Positions 53,295 to 62,938 of a stretch of 63,045 nt of DNA are shown here, one piece after another. The translations under genes and the position numbers were made by a program. This DNA is from Pseudoalteromonas aurantia (GTDB lineage: Bacteria > Pseudomonadota > Gammaproteobacteria > Enterobacterales > Alteromonadaceae), in NCBI RefSeq assembly GCF_005886875.1, contig NZ_PNBY01000030.1, positions 1-63,045 on the forward strand, given 5' to 3'. The notes under the pieces were generated by a model. The model saw nothing but the letters and a program-made list of their open reading frames with translations, had not been told where the DNA came from and searched no databases. The first letter of the stretch is position 1; every line of letters begins with the position of its first letter.

Positions 53295-56200
53295 ATGTAT
53301 TCATTGCTAAATAGGTTAAAGGATGGTGGCATATCGATTTGGATTAGTGGCGAAGATTTGAAGGTTTCCTACGATCCTAAAACACTTGATAAGACGTTAA
53401 TCGAGGAACTTAAGTGTTCTAAACCAGCCCTTATAGCCTTGTTAAAAAACAATTTGATTTATGATAAAGAAGCTTTTTTAGAGAGAGAATTATATTGTTT
53501 AGAGACTGGGCCTGCAGATTTATCGCTTGCGCAACAGGGCATGTTATTTCTTGAACACTTTGAAAAAAAGAACAATGCTTATCATATTCCTTATATTGCG
53601 CAATTACACTGTGAAGTAGATATTACGACTTTAAGCCAAGCGCTTAATGGTGTTGCTACGCAGCATCGCATATTAAAAACTATCTACCAAATTGACCCTA
53701 ACGGTGTTTTTTATCCACAATTCGTTCCTGACGAAATAGTGTGTCAGCGTGTATCAATGGCAACATCACAACAGATGTTCGATGATATAAATACTCAGAT
53801 GCTGATATCTTTTGATTTGGTAAAAGATATACCTCTACGGTGTTATATTTATACTGTTGCACAAACTAAATTCTTATTTATTATGTGGCATCATATTGCT
53901 TTTGATGGATGGTCTCACCGTGTTTTTATAGACACACTAATTAGTGAGTACACGGCATGTTTACAGGCACAACCACCTGAGGGGGTGGTAAGTCAGCCCC
54001 GCTCTAGAGTCGACTACTTTGACTATGCTACATGGCAAAAATCCAGTTTACAATCAGGTAAATTGGCAAGTCAGCTCAGTCGTTGGAGTGACTTACTTGA
54101 AGATCATACTCCGCTCGTATTACCGCTTGATTTACCGAGACCGGTTAAGTTTGATTATCGTGGCGATGATGTGTTTTTTTCACTGAGTGATACCATCATA
54201 TTGTCGCTAAAAGACCAAGCGAAGCAATTAAATACGACACCATATACATTAGTTCTATCCGCATTTTACTTATTATTACATCGGCTCAGTTCGCAAAGAG
54301 ATCTGATCATTGGCACTACGTCAGATAATCGTAGTAGTGCAGATACTCACGGTATAATTGGGTGTTTGGTAAACTCGATAGTATTAAGGTGTCAGATAAA
54401 CCCCAAAGATTCAATTGCTGAGTTTGTCCAGTATGTGCATGCGTTAACTGTTAGAGCAAAATCGAATCAAGCATTGCCTTTTGATGCATTGGTTAATACC
54501 TCTAAGGTTACTCGTGATACATCACGTCACCCACTATTTCAGGTGATGTTTAACTATGAACAAGTATCGGCATCACGTGAAAGCAATGCTTTGTTTAGCA
54601 ATGAGAGTATTGAACTTGAAGATCATTGTCGCTATAGCCCTGCTAAATTTGATTTAAGTTTAGTTATTGAGCAAGGAGACAACTATTTAAAAGGGCGCTT
54701 TAATTACGCGACAGCATTGTTTAAAAAGGGCTCGGTACAACGGTTCTCTGAGATGTTTCAATTAGCATTAAAAGCTGTAATAGGAGATGCAAATACCTCA
54801 ATTGATACTATTGACCTACTGAGTGTTCAGCACCGTAAAAAAATATTAGCGTTGTCACAAAATGATAATCATGAAACTACTACCTCTGAATTGATCCATG
54901 AAATATTTGAGCGCCAAGCGGAACGATTCCCTAACAAGATAGCGATTGTTGACGGTTCAGCTGATGATCTGGCGATTACTTATGAGTCATTAAATAACCG
55001 TGCTAACCGAGTGGCGAATGATATTGTGCTTTCAGTCACAGGTATGAGGGAGACAAACCAGAGTATCCCATTCGTTGGCCTGCTCCTAGAGCCCGGCATT
55101 GATATGATAGTTGCCATGCTTGCGTGTTTAAAGGCAGGTGTTGCTTATGTGCCCATTGGGTCAAATTATCCAACACGGCGTATAAAATTTATCATTGAAG
55201 ACACTAAAATGGCACTGTGTATAACCCATCGTGCAGTTACTAATAACCTTGAGGAGTTATTTCTATCTGAAGGTAAGCTAGATTTAGCCATTATATGGGC
55301 AGATAAGCCAATCTCGTCGGGAGGGAACAATTTAAACTGTATTTTAAGTCCTGATGACCCTGCTTATGTTATTTATACCTCAGGTAGTACAGGGCAGCCA
55401 AAAGGGGTCGTACAACCCCATAAAAATGTCCAGCGGTTATTTTCGGCAACGCATGATACGTTTTCTTTTTCTGAAACGGATGTATGGACTCTGTTTCATG
55501 CATATACATTTGATTTTAGTGTATGGGAAATTTGGGGCGCTTTATTATTTGGTGGGAAGCTTATTATCCCGAGTAAGGCTATTACTTTTGATACTCAAAG
55601 GTTTATTCAATTATGCCATTTACACAAAGTGACAGTATTGAATCAAACACCTGCGGCGTTTTATTTATTTCAAGAACAGGCCATCGAACAGCCGGATTGT
55701 GTTCGTAGTTTAAAGTACGTTATTTTTGGTGGAGATAAACTAAACCTTGCGCAAATTAAGCCTTGGTGGCAGCACTTTAGAGTGTCACAGCCTAAGTTGT
55801 TCAATATGTATGGCATCACCGAAACGACCGTGCATGTTACATATAAGGAGTTAACACCTAATGATTACTTGGACCAATCGCTCATAGGAAAACCTATCGC
55901 GGATATGAATGTCTATATATTAACGCCTGAACAAAAGCTGTCTGGAATAGGTGTATTTGGTGAAATGTATGTCGGAGGAGCTGGACTTGCCCACGGGTAT
56001 TTAAATAGAGAAGCGCTGACGAATGAACGGTTTATATCGAATAAAATAATTACTGAAATGATAGGGCCATGTCATCACCCTCGCCTTTATCGAACAGGAG
56101 ATATAGCGCGTTGGCTGGATAATGGTGAGCTGGAGTACCTTGGTCGCAATGATGATCAAATCAAAGTTCGAGGTTACCGGATTGAAACTGCGGAGGTTGA

Positions 56201-59200
56201 AGCGGCTTTGAGCCGTATTGAAGGGATTAAACAATCCTTAGTGACTGTGCAACAGAACCCTCATGGCAATCAACTTATAGCCTTTTTCGTTGCTGAAAGC
56301 GGATTTTTACTGCATGAGCATACAATTGTTCGAGCGCTTAAAGAGCATTTACCTGCGTATATGCTCCCAGACCATTATGTACCCTTAACTCATCTCCCTC
56401 TGACAGTTAATGGAAAAGTGAATCGCCGAGCGCTCCCCATTATTGATGTCATGTCAGAGCAAGCTTTTGTTGCACCAAGTAATGAGCTTGAGGAAATATT
56501 ATGCCAGATCTGGCAAGCGCTATTAGGGGTCGAAAAAGTAGGAATTAATGACAACTTCTTTAGCTTAGGAGGGAACTCCATATCGGCTATTCGCATGAGT
56601 GCAATGGCTAGAAAGCGATTGCAGGTTGATATTCCATTGGCTGACTTATTCGCGAGTCAAACGATCTCTAAATTGGCTGAAAAGTTAGCCAATGGGAGCA
56701 AAATGACGATTCCACGGATGAATCTTGATTTAGCACCTTTGTCGTTTTCACAGCAAAGAGTACTGTTTATCGAACAACTTGAAGCCGGTACTAGTTTGTA
56801 TCATATGCCTTACTTGATGAAGCTAAAACCTGAAATACTGTTACCACAGCTATATGAGGCATTTCGCCTCGTTATACAACGGCACGAACCGTTGCATCGA
56901 ATTGTTATCAATGCGGATGATGGGGAAAATTATACTCAGAGTTCAGACTTTTTGTTAAAGGATAATTTACGCAAAATATCAGATATAACACTGTTGCACT
57001 CTCATGTACGTGATGACATCGCTCGGCCTTTTTCACTATCTGAAGAAGTGCCGATACGAATACACAGTTATCAGTGTGCAGATGAGCAGTATTTATTAGT
57101 GCTAATCCATCACATTGCATTTGATGGGTGGTCAGAGGACATTTTATTTGGTGAAGTTACACATGTTTATGAAAGCATGATGAAAAAGGCAGTACCGGAC
57201 TTACCACAAGTGACACTTGCGTATAGTGATTATGCGTATTGGCAGCGAAAAAACCTAGAGAATGGGGCACTAGAGCAAGCGTTAACGTATTGGACTGATA
57301 CTTTAACAGATTATGAAAACTTGGAATTGCCATTAGATTATCAACGACCAGACAAGCCTGATCATCAAGGTGATGATATCCATTTTGTCTTGCCACAAGC
57401 ACTTTCATCTGATTTGAAGCGCATCGCTCAAGCAGAGAAAACTACATTACACAATGTGCTGTTGAGTGGTTTTTATATATTATTGGCGCGAGTTAGTGGT
57501 CAAAATGATGTTATTGTCGGCAGCCCGACAGATAATAGGCAGCATGGTCAGACACAAGATATACTCGGCTTTTTTGGGAACTCTCTGGCGTTACGTACTG
57601 ATATATCAAAATCAGAGACTGTGTCTGCCTTGATCCAAAATGTGACCAATACAGTAAACAATGCAAGAGTTCATCAAGAACTCCCATTTGAGCAATTGGT
57701 TGAGGTACTTGAGGTAGAGAGAGACTTATCTCGACACCCTATTTTTCAAATTCTTTTCACTGTAATGAGGCCCAAAAAAGATACTTCTATAGCGTTACTA
57801 TGGGATCCGATGGAGCTAAGCGCGGCTGATATGCATAGTAGTCCAGCAAAGTTTGATATTAGCTTATTTATGTGTGATGACAGCGATAAGGTGTCGGGCA
57901 CATTTAATTTTGCAACCAGTTTATTTAGTAAAACCAGTATTGAAAATTACATAACATATTATCAGTGTATTTTGAGTAACATGGTTATGGATTTAGCAAC
58001 GCCGATATCAAGATTACGGTTTTTTCCTGATTCGATGCGTAGTCAATTGTTAAATGACTGGAGCTATAATGATGGAAGCGCACCTACTGGGAGCACGATC
58101 CCAATATTGTTTGAGCAACAAGCTGCTTTGACGCCAGATAAGCTGGCGTTAATTTATGATGATAAGTCGCTAAGCTATCGACAGCTCAATGAGCAAGCTA
58201 ATCAACTTGCACATTTTATTCGGGAGACTTATGAGCTGAACTTTGGGAAAGTACTTCAGGCAGATGTATTGATCACGCTATTTTATGAGCGTGGTATTGA
58301 TATGATTATCGCCATGTTAGCCGTGATGAAAAGTGGTGCTGCATATGTACCTATAGCCCAAGATGTACCAGAACAACGCTTTAACTTTATTCAATCAGAT
58401 ACTGACGCTGCTTTGTTGTTATGCCAGCAGAAAAGCCTCGACAAGTTAGTCGCATGGAACGCGCGAACTGGAAGCAGCACTCAACTTATCGCGACAGACT
58501 CAATACAGTTTCGCCACGGCCATAGTTTATTTAACCCAGTCCCTATAGCAACTACTCACAGTCTTGCGTATGTAATTTATACTTCAGGTACAACGGGGCT
58601 ACCAAAAGGGGTTATGATTGAACATCATACGTTTACATCATTTAGTCAAGTGATGGTGAAAATGTATAGTAATGAAGGTGCTGGTTTGAGCTTTCTTAGC
58701 ATGACCAGTTATGCATTTGATATGTTTTGTTCTGAATATCCACTGTCATTACTCAGTGGGGGCTGCTTGATCTTAACCACACCGCATAGAGCAGTTCAAG
58801 ATTTACGACGATACAGTAAACAGATTGATATTATTCAGCAAACTCCCTCTCTCTGGAAAATGTTATTAACTGAACTTAGCTCGGATGAGCGGTATAAGCA
58901 TATAGATGTTTCTATTGGTGGAGAGAGTGGCTCAAAAGAACTCTTCATGGTACTGGCAGATAAATTTAGTCGAGTTTTTCAAGCTTACGGACCTACGGAG
59001 ACCTGTGTATGGAGCTGTGTTGGACAATTTAAGAGTTGCAATGAGAGAAATATTGGCAAGCCATTAGCGGGTGAAGCCATTTATATTTTAGATGAATATT
59101 TGGAACCCGTGCCCCTTGGTTCTGTTGGGGAGATATATATTTCTGGTATAGGACTCGCAAAAGGCTATTTAAACCGTGAAGAACTAACGTCAGAGCGGTT

Positions 59201-61286
59201 TATTGATAACCCTCATAGGCAGTTAGTTGATAGCAATAGCTTAGCTTTGGCGCGAATGTACAAAACGGGGGATCTGGCGAAGTGGTTACCTGATGGCTGT
59301 ATCGAATATATCGGCAGAAATGACCACCAAGTCAAAGTGAATGGTTATCGAATCGAGCTGAGTGAAATTGAGCAGACAGTACAAAATGTCACTGGGTGTG
59401 CACAGGTTGTGGTATTGGTTGATACTCTTTTAGATAGGCCTGTTATTGTTGCATATTTAGCTAAAAAAGATGTAAGTACCAATGATGAGGAGCGCTATGT
59501 CGTAACTTTAAAAGCTCAATTGTCAGCATATTTACCAGTTTATATGGTACCCGAATATGTCATATTTATTGATGCATTACCTCTTAACCAAAATGGGAAA
59601 CTTGACCGCAACGCATTACCTGTTCTAGATATGGATAGTCACAATATATCCGTTGCACCCCGTAATTCGATGGAGCAATTGTTCTTCGATATATGGAAAG
59701 AACTGTTAGGAAAAGGCTCTTTTGGGATCCACGATGATTTCTTTAGAGTAGGTGGTCATTCACTTAATGTGGCTAATTTAGCAAACCAAGCGCAAAAGCA
59801 GGGATTATCGCTAACGCTCAAAGAGCTTTATCAAAATCGGACGATAGCAAGTCAAGCAAAGTTGGTGTTAGATGCTGGTAGAAGTGTTACTACTTCAACC
59901 ATAGCAAAACAAACATCAGGAAAAAGTACAAAAGCGAGTTATTTAATACAAAATTGGTGGCGAGAAACACAAAAAGGGTTAACTAAGTCGAATATAACAG
60001 CCGGGACTGAGGTGAGTGTTCCTGCTGGTTGCTCTATATTACAGTTGCAACAGTGTCTTCAATACCTGTATCAACATCATGATATTTTGCGAACGCGTAT
60101 TAATGATGTAGATGGAGATGCGTGGCTAGAAGTCATGGATGATCATCCGTTAAGTATCAGCTATTACGATATAAGTGCTGATTTATATCCGAGTTCTTAT
60201 GAAGAATTATTAACTCAATTATACGACCCAGCTATCGCATGGCAGGGGGTTGGGTTGCATTTGCGCAACATGCCTCCCGTAGAGGTAGCCGTGATCACAA
60301 CGCAACAAGGTGTTTTGGTACATATTTTAATCGATCATATTCTGTCTGATGGGATTTCTTCAGAAGTGTTACGTTCTGACTTAAGAACATTAATGGCGCA
60401 ATGTAGTGCTGCGGAGCCATTAATGTTAGCCACTAATAGTTTTAGCTTCTTTGATTATATTTATTGGCTTGAGCATGACTATAAAGGCTCTCAAGGTGAG
60501 CAAGAAGCCGAATTATTTTGGAATAAGCAAAATGTATTGTATCGACCTACTAGGTTGCCACACGATTATGATTATACGGGGACTGATACAGGGACTGCGA
60601 AAACAACGATGGGCTTATTAGGAAGTGAATTAAGTCGATGTATCTCAGAGTATAGTACGCGCACTGGCCTAACGAAATCAAATATACTGTTTACGTTATT
60701 TAATTATGCTGTAGCTAATATTTTAAATGTTGAAGTTCCAGCTGTAGGGCTTGTTCTGAGCGGTAGAAATATTATGGGGACGCAAAGACTCGCTGGTAAT
60801 TTTGCTGACATTATTTTCCTCCCTTCTCCCGTATTGCCGCATAGTTACAGCACAGCAGACTTTAGCTCGGTTAGTCAGCTAATTGAAAGTGCAAGCTTTT
60901 ACTTAACGACCGATCATAGAAAATATTTACCTTTTGGAATTTCACCATCGGATGAACGAGAAACGATACGTCAGCCGAGTACGCCTTTTGTATTCAGTTA
61001 TGATGCGTTTACTGAGGAGTTAATATCAACGGATCACGAGTTCACAGAAGAGAAAGTAATTGTTCGCAAAAATACAGGAGCAATGAACTTTATATGGGTA
61101 CGTGTGGCTGAATGCGAAAATGATTTATTAATCACTGTAGATATTGAAGGGGAATATTACAGTGAGGAAACGTTGTTAAGAATCGCACAACAAATAAAAA
61201 CAACCTTTAAAGATGTTATGAGCAGTGTTTCATTTAAAGAGGCTGAGCCTGTCAAAAAGAGTAATAATAACAAGGGGGTAATATGA
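53295..61286 (+). CDS. Two-module NRPS (NRPS-B) with docking domain and terminal C domain
   Basis: 2663 aa. Residues about 1-58 match a TubC-type beta-hairpin docking domain. Then C 76-510 (HHIAFDG 199-205); A5 537-1036; T5 (Ser1095); C 1150-1580 (HHIAFDG 1272-1278); A6 1603-2098; T6 (Ser2156); and a terminal C-like domain about 2190-2650 with DHILSDG at 2347-2353. The second His of HHxxxDG is kept and the first replaced by Asp. There is no thioesterase or reductase, so the last domain is the likely release catalyst (cyclisation or capture of an external amine or alcohol). A5 code DFWNIGMVH is the classic Thr code. A6 code DMSQSGAVW is not recognised. The gene follows NRPS-A by 9 bases, and its stop overlaps the methyltransferase start (ATGA). 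Confidence 0.9.
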   Translation: MYSLLNRLKDGGISIWISGEDLKVSYDPKTLDKTLIEELKCSKPALIALLKNNLIYDKEAFLERELYCLETGPADLSLAQQGMLFLEHFEKKNNAYHIPYIAQLHCEVDITTLSQALNGVATQHRILKTIYQIDPNGVFYPQFVPDEIVCQRVSMATSQQMFDDINTQMLISFDLVKDIPLRCYIYTVAQTKFLFIMWHHIAFDGWSHRVFIDTLISEYTACLQAQPPEGVVSQPRSRVDYFDYATWQKSSLQSGKLASQLSRWSDLLEDHTPLVLPLDLPRPVKFDYRGDDVFFSLSDTIILSLKDQAKQLNTTPYTLVLSAFYLLLHRLSSQRDLIIGTTSDNRSSADTHGIIGCLVNSIVLRCQINPKDSIAEFVQYVHALTVRAKSNQALPFDALVNTSKVTRDTSRHPLFQVMFNYEQVSASRESNALFSNESIELEDHCRYSPAKFDLSLVIEQGDNYLKGRFNYATALFKKGSVQRFSEMFQLALKAVIGDANTSIDTIDLLSVQHRKKILALSQNDNHETTTSELIHEIFERQAERFPNKIAIVDGSADDLAITYESLNNRANRVANDIVLSVTGMRETNQSIPFVGLLLEPGIDMIVAMLACLKAGVAYVPIGSNYPTRRIKFIIEDTKMALCITHRAVTNNLEELFLSEGKLDLAIIWADKPISSGGNNLNCILSPDDPAYVIYTSGSTGQPKGVVQPHKNVQRLFSATHDTFSFSETDVWTLFHAYTFDFSVWEIWGALLFGGKLIIPSKAITFDTQRFIQLCHLHKVTVLNQTPAAFYLFQEQAIEQPDCVRSLKYVIFGGDKLNLAQIKPWWQHFRVSQPKLFNMYGITETTVHVTYKELTPNDYLDQSLIGKPIADMNVYILTPEQKLSGIGVFGEMYVGGAGLAHGYLNREALTNERFISNKIITEMIGPCHHPRLYRTGDIARWLDNGELEYLGRNDDQIKVRGYRIETAEVEAALSRIEGIKQSLVTVQQNPHGNQLIAFFVAESGFLLHEHTIVRALKEHLPAYMLPDHYVPLTHLPLTVNGKVNRRALPIIDVMSEQAFVAPSNELEEILCQIWQALLGVEKVGINDNFFSLGGNSISAIRMSAMARKRLQVDIPLADLFASQTISKLAEKLANGSKMTIPRMNLDLAPLSFSQQRVLFIEQLEAGTSLYHMPYLMKLKPEILLPQLYEAFRLVIQRHEPLHRIVINADDGENYTQSSDFLLKDNLRKISDITLLHSHVRDDIARPFSLSEEVPIRIHSYQCADEQYLLVLIHHIAFDGWSEDILFGEVTHVYESMMKKAVPDLPQVTLAYSDYAYWQRKNLENGALEQALTYWTDTLTDYENLELPLDYQRPDKPDHQGDDIHFVLPQALSSDLKRIAQAEKTTLHNVLLSGFYILLARVSGQNDVIVGSPTDNRQHGQTQDILGFFGNSLALRTDISKSETVSALIQNVTNTVNNARVHQELPFEQLVEVLEVERDLSRHPIFQILFTVMRPKKDTSIALLWDPMELSAADMHSSPAKFDISLFMCDDSDKVSGTFNFATSLFSKTSIENYITYYQCILSNMVMDLATPISRLRFFPDSMRSQLLNDWSYNDGSAPTGSTIPILFEQQAALTPDKLALIYDDKSLSYRQLNEQANQLAHFIRETYELNFGKVLQADVLITLFYERGIDMIIAMLAVMKSGAAYVPIAQDVPEQRFNFIQSDTDAALLLCQQKSLDKLVAWNARTGSSTQLIATDSIQFRHGHSLFNPVPIATTHSLAYVIYTSGTTGLPKGVMIEHHTFTSFSQVMVKMYSNEGAGLSFLSMTSYAFDMFCSEYPLSLLSGGCLILTTPHRAVQDLRRYSKQIDIIQQTPSLWKMLLTELSSDERYKHIDVSIGGESGSKELFMVLADKFSRVFQAYGPTETCVWSCVGQFKSCNERNIGKPLAGEAIYILDEYLEPVPLGSVGEIYISGIGLAKGYLNREELTSERFIDNPHRQLVDSNSLALARMYKTGDLAKWLPDGCIEYIGRNDHQVKVNGYRIELSEIEQTVQNVTGCAQVVVLVDTLLDRPVIVAYLAKKDVSTNDEERYVVTLKAQLSAYLPVYMVPEYVIFIDALPLNQNGKLDRNALPVLDMDSHNISVAPRNSMEQLFFDIWKELLGKGSFGIHDDFFRVGGHSLNVANLANQAQKQGLSLTLKELYQNRTIASQAKLVLDAGRSVTTSTIAKQTSGKSTKASYLIQNWWRETQKGLTKSNITAGTEVSVPAGCSILQLQQCLQYLYQHHDILRTRINDVDGDAWLEVMDDHPLSISYYDISADLYPSSYEELLTQLYDPAIAWQGVGLHLRNMPPVEVAVITTQQGVLVHILIDHILSDGISSEVLRSDLRTLMAQCSAAEPLMLATNSFSFFDYIYWLEHDYKGSQGEQEAELFWNKQNVLYRPTRLPHDYDYTGTDTGTAKTTMGLLGSELSRCISEYSTRTGLTKSNILFTLFNYAVANILNVEVPAVGLVLSGRNIMGTQRLAGNFADIIFLPSPVLPHSYSTADFSSVSQLIESASFYLTTDHRKYLPFGISPSDERETIRQPSTPFVFSYDAFTEELISTDHEFTEEKVIVRKNTGAMNFIWVRVAECENDLLITVDIEGEYYSEETLLRIAQQIKTTFKDVMSSVSFKEAEPVKKSNNNKGVI

Positions 61287-62101
61287 AAAACAATGCAGAA
61301 AAGTTGGTTTCTACTTTTTATAAAGAGTTTGGTTGGAATACGGATAGTGATATCACTGAAGATGCTAAAAAGTTTGAAGATCTAAGAGAGTTCGCAGCAC
61401 CTTATGTAAGTATGTGCCGACAGCGAGTTAAACAACATATTCCTCATGAGGGAGAGCACATTATCGATATGGCTTCGGGGCCTGTCCAATATCCTGAATA
61501 TGTTGATTACTCTGAAGGTTATAGTAAACGACACTGTGTTGATTTCTCGGAGCAAGCTTTGACTGGCGCAGAGAAAAAATTAGGGGAGCACGGAGAGTAT
61601 TGGTGTGGCAATTTTTTGAATATGGAATTTGAAGCTGACTTTTTTGATTGTGCGATTAGTTTGCATACGATTTATCATATTGATAGAGATGAGCAAGAAG
61701 TAGCTGTAAATAAGTTGTTGGAGATCACCAAGCCAGGCAAACCGGTAATTATTGTATATAGTAATCCATCACCCATTATTAAATATTTTACGAAACCCAT
61801 TAACTTTATAAAGCGCATAGTTCCCTGGTTTAGTTGTGAACAACCTAAGGAATTAGAGTTATATGTTCACCGCCACCCTATTAGTTGGTGGCATAGGTTT
61901 AGTGATGAGGCTAATGTGACGGTTTTGCCTTGGCGCTCATTTGCAGCGGAGCATCAAAAGGTATTATTTCCCAATAACCGATTGGGTGCATGGATGTTCA
62001 AAAAGCTTTTTATATTAGAAGATAAGTACCCTGTTTTTTTTGCTGAACACTTTCAGTATCCGATGATAATTCTAGAGAAAAGAAGCCTAAGTAGAGAATA
62101 G
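61283..62101 (+). CDS. SAM-dependent methyltransferase (tailoring)
   Basis: 272 aa, class I methyltransferase fold. Motif I is IIDMASGPVQYP near residue 61, the acidic end of beta2 is CVDFSEQALTGA near residue 84, motif post-I is FDCAISLHTIYHI near 130, and a KPGKPVIIVYSN strand follows. It resembles stand-alone small-molecule O- or N-methyltransferases. The ATGA overlap with NRPS-B makes it a translationally coupled tailoring enzyme, most likely acting on the peptide or on its released form. The position methylated cannot be inferred. Confidence 0.85.
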   Translation: MKNNAEKLVSTFYKEFGWNTDSDITEDAKKFEDLREFAAPYVSMCRQRVKQHIPHEGEHIIDMASGPVQYPEYVDYSEGYSKRHCVDFSEQALTGAEKKLGEHGEYWCGNFLNMEFEADFFDCAISLHTIYHIDRDEQEVAVNKLLEITKPGKPVIIVYSNPSPIIKYFTKPINFIKRIVPWFSCEQPKELELYVHRHPISWWHRFSDEANVTVLPWRSFAAEHQKVLFPNNRLGAWMFKKLFILEDKYPVFFAEHFQYPMIILEKRSLSRE

Positions 62102-62104
62102 ATT

Positions 62105-62860
62105 ATGACATTACATTCACTTGATGAGGCGATGACGGGACTTTTTTCGTATTTAGAGAGTATTGACGATATACCCGTGACTCAGATAACGCAAAAAGTA
62201 GCTATTATTTCCATTCCACGTTCTGGATCGAGCTTATTTTGCAATGTACTAGAGCACACCAATCAATTCGGTTATCCATTAGAATGGATCTGTAAAGGTT
62301 TTATGGAAGGGTATCAGCGTTATTTTAAAATTCCAGACTTTAACATTACATCTTACATTGATTACGTCATGCGTAAATCAGTCACAAAAAATGGGGTGTT
62401 TTCTATACACTTTCACGTAGAGCAATACACGGCATTATTACATTCTGGATTTGATATATTCAGCTTGGGGTTTGATCATATTTATTATGTTAATAGAGAG
62501 GATAAACTCGAACAGGCCTATTCATATGCTAAAGCACAAATTACAAATCAATGGTCATCCAATCTCAAATGTGACACGGAAATTGAAGGAGTATTAAGTA
62601 AATCACTCGTGTTTGAATCATTGAACTCAATAGTGAAATCGGAAGAATATTATGAGCAGTATTTAGCGGAAAATATCGATCGTGTGTTTCATTATGAAGA
62701 CTTTAGCCAATTAAATAAAACGACAGCATATTCGCAAGTGTTGGATGATATGAATATTGAGTACGGTTCATTGCAACTCAGCACATTTATGCAAAAGCAG
62801 CGAACGATAGAAGATGAACTAGCAATTAAGAAATTGAGAGCGTATTTAAGTGTGAAGTAG
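62105..62860 (+). CDS. Stf0-type sulfotransferase (tailoring)
   Basis: 251 aa. The N-terminus has ISIPRSGSSLFCNVLEHTNQ near residue 35, the PAPS phosphosulfate loop of the Stf0 (trehalose 2-sulfotransferase) family, followed by GYPLEW. A YVNREDKLEQAYSYAKA block (residues about 137-152) corresponds to the second PAPS-binding region. It should transfer sulfate from PAPS to a hydroxyl on a sugar or the peptide. It lies 3 bases after the methyltransferase and is the last gene of the cluster, so the product is probably sulfated. The Stf0 family is mostly known for sugar sulfation, which fits the sugar genes upstream. Confidence 0.8.
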   Translation: MTLHSLDEAMTGLFSYLESIDDIPVTQITQKVAIISIPRSGSSLFCNVLEHTNQFGYPLEWICKGFMEGYQRYFKIPDFNITSYIDYVMRKSVTKNGVFSIHFHVEQYTALLHSGFDIFSLGFDHIYYVNREDKLEQAYSYAKAQITNQWSSNLKCDTEIEGVLSKSLVFESLNSIVKSEEYYEQYLAENIDRVFHYEDFSQLNKTTAYSQVLDDMNIEYGSLQLSTFMQKQRTIEDELAIKKLRAYLSVK

Positions 62861-62938
62861 TCGTGGTCCCCCTGTGTCAGGATAGTTGTCGCCTCAGTTT
62901 TTCATAAAATAAAACAGGGAGCGGTAAGTTAGTTATGA

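Noticed and set aside
39495..61286. Epimerisation or thioesterase domains in the NRPSs
   Set aside because: I looked for an E-type domain after each T domain and for a GxSxG thioesterase at the ends and found only C, Cy and terminal C-like domains.
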